Source: Trogon surrucura (lineage: Eukaryota > Chordata > Aves > Trogoniformes > Trogonidae). Taken from it: DNA of 64,000 bases. Below are positions 57,501-64,000 of this stretch, one piece after another (the stretch's first letter is position 1; each line of letters opens with the position of its first letter). The notes beneath the pieces were generated by a model. The model had not been told where the DNA came from, did no database searches, and worked only from the letters and a program-made list of their open reading frames with translations. The DNA lies in the NCBI GenBank assembly GCA_020746105.1, contig CM036628.1:1746001-1810000 (forward strand). Direction: 5' to 3'. The translations under genes were made by a program, and so were the position numbers.

Positions 57501-59618
57501 CAGAGTCACTTTTCAAATTAAACTCCACTATTTACATTCCAGCTAAACAAGTCTCATCCCAGCATTATTTCCTCTGGTTTATTCCTAGTCATTTGTTCTC
57601 CAAGCAGGAAGATGACCCTGAAACTTAGTGAGAGGAGCTGAGAGATCCACTTGTGCGCATGTCCCTCCTAAGATGTTGAGAAACCAATTCATTTTTCAAA
57701 GGGCAGAGAAATCCCCCGTGAAAACACGTTGCTAGATGCTTCTCATTTCCTTGAGTCTCCTGCTATCGGTTAATCTTGCTTAAAACTAAAAACCAGGAAC
57801 ACCCAAACCCCAGTGTATTTTTTTTTTCCCTCTTTTTTTTTTTTTTTTTCCATTTTTCAGTCTAACTGTTCTCACAGCCCAGGTGAAATAGCCTCAATTT
57901 TTAGAACTCACTCTCCTGAAGGAAGGGGGACAAAGAACTATGAAATGTGGACGGGAACGATACAGTTTCCAGGCAGGTCTGTAGCGCAGACAATTAAGGG
58001 CGCCTCCCTCTTCTGTGCCCAACTCCTGTGCCAAAGGGATTAATAAGTGACAGACGTTTACTGATACCAGGGCGGATTTACGGAGCGGAGAGGAAGGCCC
58101 AGCCCTGGTACGGGCCGTGGCCCCAGCTGCTGGGCAGCCCCATCTCCACAGTCCGAGCATCCAGCCCTGTCTGACGACAGCTACGCAGCACAAAGAGTTA
58201 GCTCGAGGAAAAGGCGATCATAAACTTTCGCAGATCAAGGGAATGAGGCACACAGGCATCAGCTGTGGCTACCAAAGACAAGAACCACAAGGATACGTCC
58301 TTGGCTGGAAGTGCAAAGGTACCCACGCTGGCTGCCCCGTTTTTAAAACATGTCGATGTCAGAAAAAGCTACACCATCGCTGAAGGGAAACAAGCCGCTC
58401 GTGTTTCTCGTTGCCCACTGACAAGATAGACGCTGCCAACGCCTGCAGTAGGGCTTGCACTTAGCTCCCTTTCCTGCAATCATTAACTAGGCAGGAACAA
58501 GCCTTCTTCAAGCACCAGGGTAAGAGCTCTCTGTCACCTGCACTTCTTTTAAAGCTACAACGTTCTACCTGCCACCAGCTCAACCGGCAGTCGAAGCACC
58601 AAAACACATCTCCACCGACAAGCACAAGAAGAAAAAGTCTCCCTTCCTCTGCACAAGGGCGGGGGGGAAAAAAAAAAAAAGTATTTTTCATTTGCTTCTC
58701 TTTCTCAGCAAAAGAATGAGAGAAGATAATGGAATTATAAGTAGGTGATTCAGCAGCTCCATAATGTGCAGCTTGGAGGGACTTACATTATTTGGATCAA
58801 AGACTTCTGCATTGCACATCTTAATTGAACCAATTACACTGGCAACACTGCACGAACCCTTGCTTCCAAGGTGTTGACTTTGTGCCTGCCTGTCTCCTCT
58901 GCGCAAGTGAAACAAGAATAAGCACGTTTGCAATAATTTTCGGAGTCAGGTGCCCCAGATCAGGACATATGCATTTCCATACGGTAGGTTTTGTGTCTGC
59001 AGACAACTCGCACGCCAGCAAGCAAGCACCTCACCCTTCGCCTCCCCGACACACGTACAATTACACTGTCTTCACCCACCCACCTCTCTGGCCTCACCCT
59101 CCATCATCTCCGGTGTCCCATCCTGCCCCAGTTTAAGAACTGTTGTGAGAACGGATCTCTCGGGCCAGAAGCACAACGGGCAGAAGGCATTCCACACGAG
59201 GCAGTGACAGAATGTAAAGGGGACTGCACCTGTTCTGCAGATGAGCTTCCAGTTCACACCGCTGCATCGTCTGCTGACACTCGGCCTTGAAAGGGCAGAA
59301 GACAATCAGCTTATCCAGCAGGTTCCGTACCAGAAGGCTGGACTTGTGGCACTGCTGGAAAGAGAGCTTCTTCCGATCCATCGGACAAAAGTTATACTCC
59401 TGCATGAAGTTTTCGAGGCACTTGAAACAGTACGTGTGTCCACAGGGGGTGTCCATGGGTTGCAGGAGAGGCTGAAGGCAGATATGGCAGATGAGCTCAT
59501 CGTCTACTTCATCCTGGAAGTTGTAGAGGTGATTGTCCAGCAAGAGGTGGACCTGACCACATTCGCAGCAGAGTTCACCGACTTGGGATGCGCGTCCTTC
59601 TGGTCCAGGATCCGCCAT
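45384..59618 (-). CDS. LNX3: LNX3, ligand of Numb protein X family E3 ubiquitin ligase, RING plus four PDZ (9 coding exons, 680 aa)
   Basis: Minus-strand coding segments in order: 59618-59230, 56683-56457, 55057-54861, 53524-53156, 50898-50719, 49705-49531, 49357-49147, 46158-46000, 45519-45384. All have GT/AG ends and matching phases; the total is 680 codons plus stop. RING at about residues 44-81 (CHIC, CGH, CFKC, CPMD), a flanking Cys/His finger (C108, C114, H126, C131), an NPAF motif at 197-200 where LNX proteins bind the Numb PTB domain, and PDZ1 to PDZ4 (about 218-303, 322-406, 464-550, 588-675) with binding loops ELGM, PLGI, SLGI and SWGF. LNX proteins ubiquitinate Numb and act as PDZ scaffolds at membranes and in cytoplasm (family knowledge). 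The sequence is nearer LNX2 than LNX1 ([26 protein letters not shown]) yet clearly distinct. The name LNX3 follows its position beside CHIC1 and FIP1L2; it is not PDZRN3, which shares that alias. Met at 59618 is chosen over an in-frame Met at 59630 for its stronger Kozak context. Confidence 0.94.
45520..45999 (-). other. LNX3 intron 8 with a possible CR1/L3-like relic
   Basis: A 480-bp intron. The + strand sequence near 45585-45640 (AAGGTCCATCTAGCCCACCC) resembles, in reverse complement, the GGGCTAGATGGACCTT motif of ancient CR1/L3 elements. The match is short. Confidence 0.35.
46000..46158 (-). CDS. LNX3: LNX3 coding exon 8 (PDZ4, first part)
   Basis: Encodes [20 protein letters not shown], then [20 protein letters not shown] and TPAFRDRKL. 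The acceptor is GTTTTCACAG and the donor GTACGT. Confidence 0.96.
46159..49146 (-). other. LNX3 intron 7 with an internal CpG-rich block
   Basis: A 3.0-kb intron. Around 46690-46990 the sequence is unusually CpG-rich, with roughly twenty CpGs by eye and motifs such as GCGCGCAGC, TTCGCGAGGCGTCGGG and GACGCGGTATCTCGGCGCTG. Opposed open frames (116 codons +, 127 codons -) cross it, explained by GC content. No exon with a recognisable product. Confidence 0.5.
49147..49357 (-). CDS. LNX3: LNX3 coding exon 7 (end of PDZ3, WLGLP segment)
   Basis: Encodes [29 protein letters not shown] and [15 protein letters not shown]2 has NINGIDLTNLSHSEA and WSPSWVMWLGLP. The donor is GTACGT, phase 2. Confidence 0.95.
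49531..49705 (-). CDS. LNX3: LNX3 coding exon 6 (PDZ3, first part)
   Basis: Encodes [20 protein letters not shown], then [20 protein letters not shown] and GRIKR. LNX2 has [20 protein letters not shown]. The donor is GTGAGG, phase 1. Confidence 0.95.
50719..50898 (-). CDS. LNX3: LNX3 coding exon 5 (end of PDZ2, Ser-rich linker)
   Basis: Encodes [12 protein letters not shown] completing PDZ2, then a linker with a poly-Ser run from an AGC repeat (CTG/GCT triplets on the + strand near 50793-50815) and [14 protein letters not shown]. The donor is GTAACC. Confidence 0.92.
53156..53524 (-). CDS. LNX3: LNX3 coding exon 4 (end of PDZ1, PDZ2)
   Basis: A 369-nt exon encoding [15 protein letters not shown], a short linker, then PDZ2 with [20 protein letters not shown] and [20 protein letters not shown]. 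The acceptor is CTTTCTAG and the donor GTAATT; both ends phase 0. Confidence 0.96.
54861..55057 (-). CDS. LNX3: LNX3 coding exon 3 (PDZ1, first part)
   Basis: Encodes [20 protein letters not shown] followed by [19 protein letters not shown] and [16 protein letters not shown]2 has ITTIEIHR and GGNETPL. The donor is GTATGC, phase 0. Confidence 0.95.
56457..56683 (-). CDS. LNX3: LNX3 coding exon 2 (linker with NPAF motif)
   Basis: Encodes [20 protein letters not shown], a Lys/Pro/Ser/Glu-rich linker, and [18 protein letters not shown]2 has EEPGLDNPAFEES at this place. The acceptor is CTCTCTAG and the donor GTGAGA, phase 1. Confidence 0.93.
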
Positions 59619-59693
59619 GACAGCCAGCATCAGGCACGCGCAGCGCGGCAGCAGAGGGGACAGGTCGTGCAGCAGCTGCCTGACAGAGGGTGT
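59230..59693 (-). CDS. LNX3: LNX3 start exon: 5'UTR part and coding exon 1 (RING)
   Basis: A pyrimidine tract and TTTCATTAG end just above 59693, so this exon probably follows a non-coding upstream exon, as in other LNX genes. Coding starts at 59618 (GTCATGGCG) and runs to 59230, encoding [20 protein letters not shown] and the rest of the RING. The donor is GTGCAG, phase 2. The coding part is 59230-59618. Confidence 0.9.
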
Positions 59694-62600
59694 CTAATGA
59701 AAGGGAGAGAAAGAGAGATTTCCAGCCAACTGTCCGCTCCAGATCTAAACAATTAAAAATTAAACTGTCTTCCTGCCTTAAGTTCCCCCCCAGCACCTTC
59801 ACCCACACCTACGCCCCCCCTTAGGGTTCTTCCTTCCAGAGGGACCCTGTGAATGATCAACCCAGGGATCAGAGAAGACAAGGATCTCCTTCAGCAAAAC
59901 ATTTAAGCACGTGGATAAACTGAAGCTTACATTACTTTACAGAAACACCCGTGACACAGACTAGGTAAAACCCTGCCAAACACATGAACTGGGAAACCCG
60001 AGACAAAAGCCACGTGCTTCCCAAGAGAGGGCAGAGTAAGCAAATAATAATTTTTAAGCTGACAATTTTTCTCTCTGGCTTTTCAGATTACACCGAACAT
60101 TTCAATGATTTGCACGGTGAAACGTCAGTTTGGGGACTTCTAGTCATTCGGCTTTTTGTTTTGTGTTTTGGGGAGAGGGATGAGGAAAAAAGAAGAGGAA
60201 GAAATTTTCAAAGCAACTTAAATCTAAACCGTGTTTCCTTCCTTTTAAGCCCACTCCCTTCAAAAAAAGTTTGTTCTAACAAACGACACATTGTTCCCCA
60301 CTCATCCATGCCTAAGTTCACCCATGGACACCAATTTCCTATTAAAAGACTAAAGCTTCCTAAGTGGAAAAAACATAAAGAATTGTCCACATCATAATTT
60401 GTTGTAATGTTACAGAAAGGCTCGAGCTTGAGGTTCTTACGGTCAGGGAGAATAAGATAAGGGACAAACCGAGTTCTTTGCAGCTGCCACTCGACTGATT
60501 TTTCTAGAGATGTCTCCAGTCACATTCATTTTGAATCTTGCCTATTGTAACTGAACAGAATTATCACTTGAGTTTGCAGGAAGGATTTTTTTTTAACTTG
60601 GCACTTTGAAGAAGTAGGAAATGCGGTGCTAGATGAAGCTAACGCTTTGTATTAACACACAGTGAGGGGGCTTGTTGTGCTGCTGGTGAGGTTTTTGGGG
60701 GAGTGTTTGGTCTTTTGGGGGTTTTTTTGGTTGAGTTTTGTAAAAAAACCCAGAGTCTGTTGAAACAAACAAACAAAAAAATTGGAGAACTCTGATGAAA
60801 TGGAAAATTTCTAAAGACAACATGGAAAATAGCTGCAAACAATTGCTTTATCTGGAACAGGTAAAAGCCTAAGCAAGAGTGAACACCGGTCTGCACCAGT
60901 GCCTGGAGGACATGGCTGGCACGCAGCAGCAACTTTGGAGGAGGGTAGGCAAGAACAATAAGACAGCAACAACGGCAAGAAAAAATTAGTCATGGGTTTC
61001 TAAAAAAAAAAATAATCATACATCACTCCAATTAATCGTCAAGCCTAAGTCAGCTATTTAATTAAAGGGATAACATATCACCAGCAGAATCAAACCTTTT
61101 TACAGGCGAATTTTTACCTGTGCATAGAGACTCGTGCACTTCCAAAGATTAAAACATTACTGTCACGGTTCCAGGTGGGCGCCGAGCATGAGCTGTTTGC
61201 TTCTCCTCCTGCTGCCGCAGTGCCAGGAAGCATCTTCCCCTTGAGGAAAGCGCTTAGGCTGGATGTACAGATCTCTTCTGTTTGCATTTATTCTTTAACT
61301 CTGGCGTGCCTGACTCGGTGCTCCCCAAAGGAGAGAGCACAGCTCAGAGAGCAAGTCAAAGCAGATGTATCCACGCTCTCCTCTCTCAGAAACACCCCTG
61401 GTCTTTGGTCCTTGCCTCCATCTGAAAGGGGCTTCCCGTGTCTGCCTTATAAAACCTCTGCATTTGGTCTTAAACTGCCTTCTAAACAAAAAGGCAACAT
61501 TTCAACATTGGGCAATCGCTGAACATCACCGACCAATTCTAATCAATCGGTTCATCGCCAGCAGTTAGAGAAGCACCGAGCTTCCAAGGCAAACATCTAC
61601 CAATAAGAAATACTTGTGCTTCGGGTTGTAGTATTTGCATAAAGCTCTGGCAGGCAATTAAACAAAGCTACTTTCTCAGTGAAAACAAACCCCACGGTAA
61701 TTTTGCCGATAAACTACTTTTATACAGGGGGTTTTTCAGATTATTTACCAAATCTAATTCTCTGCTCTCTGTGTTTAAAGGTTATACAAGACCATTTATG
61801 AGTCATTTCAAAACTCGTGGAAGATAAAAGCATCACCACAATCTTGCTGCGGAACTCGAAGTTCTTCTGCTCTCTCAATTCTAGATCCTCGAAAACGAGG
61901 CGTGAAGATTTCATTCAAAAGCGCCCAAGTAAATTAGGCTTTTACGCAGTTGTCCCTTCCGTCAGGAGGACCCTCCTGCAGACACCAGGGAACCTAAGCC
62001 TGACACCTCGGTGACGAAACCCAGCCCACACCCTTTGGCGAGGCAGGAGTTAGCACAGGGAGGGCAGCAGGCTCAAACAAGCCTGCCGCTTGTCGGGTGA
62101 TTCAGTCAGAGAGCAGATGTTCTTCAAGAGGAAAATTGCTAACACCTTATTCAGCAAAGATGACTACTTCGGCGCAGCAAGGCAGATTCTAAGTGTCTGG
62201 AAAAGGCGCTGCTTCAACGTAGCAGGCACCGGCCCCCGCAGCTCAAACTGACCAGTTTCAAGAGTCCCAAGGATTCTACCTTTGCAGGTGAAGTTTGACA
62301 TATACTCAATCTTTTGCAGCCTCCATCAACTTGCAGTTCCTCGTTCTAACCCCTAAAGCTGAGACCAAGCCCAACGACCCCATCAGTTCTGTGTTCTCCT
62401 TTGTCCTACCATTCCCCCCACTCCAGCTCCCTCACCTCGAGGGGCACGGTCCCTGCTCCTGCCTCTCTCCGTAGCGCTGGGACCTCTTCCTGGGCCTCGC
62501 ACGTGTTCTAGCTCACACACCAACACAGGTTACACGAGGGAATTGTAAAATAAGGATCTAGTTTGGTCCCAGGTTACTGCTTATTGGCTACATAAAAACA

Positions 62601-64000
62601 TTTCAGCGTGACACGTACATATGTTGCTGCTCTAATGGACTCTGCTGTTTTAAAAGCAGAATGCAAGGCATGCCTCTGGAGCCTGAATTATTTAGAAAGT
62701 AATGCAGCCCCCTCCTGTATGGGACAAAGGATTGAAAGCAACAAGCCAGCAGAAATCTCCTTCTGTTTCCCCATTTCTTACCCTGCGGGGCTAGAGAAAA
62801 GATTTCTTTGGGGTCACCTTTATCTTTACTGTATTTTTTTTTCTTTAAAAAAAAAAAATTGTTATTGGCTTGCGTTTGTTTTTAAAATAGGATTTCTTGT
62901 ACTGTAACACTGACTCAAAGAATAGACTTTTTTTTCTTTTATGGGAAGACTTATCAGGTTGTCTAATCTACCTCCCTGCCAAAGCAAGACTATTCCTGAC
63001 AATATTAGCACATTGCCTATTCTTGTTTTAGCTCTGCTGGGGCACAGAGCCTCCGAGATACACCGCCTCTGCACATCTACAACACTGTTAATAGCTCTAG
63101 TAGGGAGTACGCCAAGAACCGCGCCGTCGGGGAACCGCTCGGCACCATTCCTGATGGACAAACTCCGTTCAGTTCTCCAAAGCACCCCAGACTTACAAAC
63201 AGAGCCAATGAATCACTTCTGCAGGTTTGGTTCTTTTTTTTTTAAAAAAAAACAGTTTAAAAATAGCATAATTATCTAAGAAATCTTTCCAACGTTGTGT
63301 CTCCACTTGCACAAGACAAGGAGTTGTGGCTGTGGTACCCGGCTACCCTGAAAGCAACATCCCTGCTTCCAATCTCATCATTTGAAGTCTCAGCGCTTCC
63401 AAACGCAACTTTTGCCCCTTGTTTTTAAGGCATCAGCGTTAGTGTGGAGCACAAATTACTTGTGCTGTGGAAAATATGTCAGAAATACAATGGGTTTATG
63501 GTTTTAGGCACCCGCAGGTTGGCACTTACATGCTGATACAGACTGCTTTAGTGAAAACCCCAACGTACAGGTTTAAGATTGCCGGGCACGTGCCCCACAC
63601 CTACTGCTAGGTCACAGTTCGCTGCAATAATTATGCCAGTTATTATATTTATAGCTACATTTCCCTGGGAGACTGGAAACGTAACATTCCAACTAAAGGC
63701 TAAACGATTAATTAATTTTTTTAAGGGTGGACAGAACAAAGCCAGCACGTTCTGGATTAAGTTGGCTGAGGGCACACACCAGCAGGGCACTAACACAAAA
63801 CCCACCGGCTGACGGAAAAGCGAGTTCAAGAGGGATTCTAACGTAACAAACCCACTGCTCCAGCAACAAACCGTAAGAAAAAGCGGCAGAACTTTTTTGC
63901 TAAACTTTCTTCCACCAGTTTCCATTCGGGTAAGCAGTGTTGTGTTTAGCAGAACGGTCGTTTTCTTTTTATTCTAGAGACAGAATTATCTCGCAAACGT
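59694..64000. other. sequence upstream of the LNX3 start exon
   Basis: Probably LNX3 5' intron and upstream flank. There is no clear CpG island, so the LNX3 promoter and first non-coding exon may lie beyond the window or be CpG-poor. A CAAA/poly-A simple run is at about 60768-60780, A-runs at 61002-61012 and 62847-62859, and a degraded CR1-like segment near 62945-63110. No protein-coding gene recognised. Confidence 0.5.
62945..63110 (-). mobile_element. degraded CR1/L3-like LINE fragment
   Basis: GTCTAATCTACCTCCCTGCC, followed by AAAGCAAGACTATTCCTGAC, resembles the reverse-complemented ancient CR1/L3 3' region (typically TCTACCTCCCTGCCA-GCAGGA). Old and diverged; the ends are uncertain. Confidence 0.4.

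Larger units (their letters stand above)
53525..59229 (-). other. LNX3 introns 1-3
   Basis: Intron 3 (53525-54860), intron 2 (55058-56456) and intron 1 (56684-59229). T-rich runs lie at about 57814-57850 and a poly-A run at 58669-58680. No further exon was recognised. Confidence 0.55.

Noticed and set aside
59241..59756. 171-codon plus-strand open frame
   Set aside because: Exact antisense of the LNX3 RING exon, whose minus-strand product has all RING ligands.

Overview
The window is vertebrate nuclear DNA, most likely avian. The evidence is a CR1 LINE fragment at the left edge carrying the tandem 3'-terminal motif seen in bird and reptile CR1s, further degraded CR1/L3-like pieces, compact introns, CpG-island promoters and no mammalian SINEs. 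A crocodilian or turtle source cannot be excluded from sequence alone.

Three multi-exon protein-coding genes were reconstructed by splicing across consensus GT/AG sites. All three give uninterrupted frames with consistent phases. (1) CHIC1, + strand, 6 coding exons at 1275-15297, 180 aa, a cysteine-rich hydrophobic palmitoylated-type membrane protein. (2) A FIP1 family gene, + strand, 16 coding exons at 21307-40308, 562 aa, a divergent FIP1L1 paralogue that matches what has been called FIP1L2; it would act in pre-mRNA cleavage and polyadenylation. (3) A Ligand-of-Numb-X gene, - strand, 9 coding exons at 59618-45384, 680 aa, with a RING finger and four PDZ domains. It is closest to LNX2 but distinct and matches what has been called LNX3.

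Layout: 1-700 CR1 and flank; about 715-1690 CpG-island promoter of CHIC1; 1275-15297 CHIC1; 15298 to about 20400 CHIC1 3'UTR and intergenic DNA; about 20420-21720 CpG-island promoter of FIP1L2; 21307-40308 FIP1L2; 40309-45383 the tail-to-tail 3'UTR/intergenic interval; 45384-59693 LNX3 on the minus strand; 59694-64000 sequence upstream of the LNX3 start exon, with no gene recognised.

The order CHIC1 - FIP1L2 - LNX3, with LNX3 antisense to the other two, is that of the non-mammalian locus homologous to the eutherian X-inactivation centre. There CHIC1 still codes for protein, while Tsx and Xist are reported to descend in part from FIP1L2 and LNX3 (Duret et al. 2006 for LNX3/Xist). The window therefore seems to hold the protein-coding, pre-XIST state of that region. 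It is also an ohnologue block of FIP1L1-LNX1-CHIC2 (human 4q12). The three proteins share no pathway; their proximity is historical, not operon-like.
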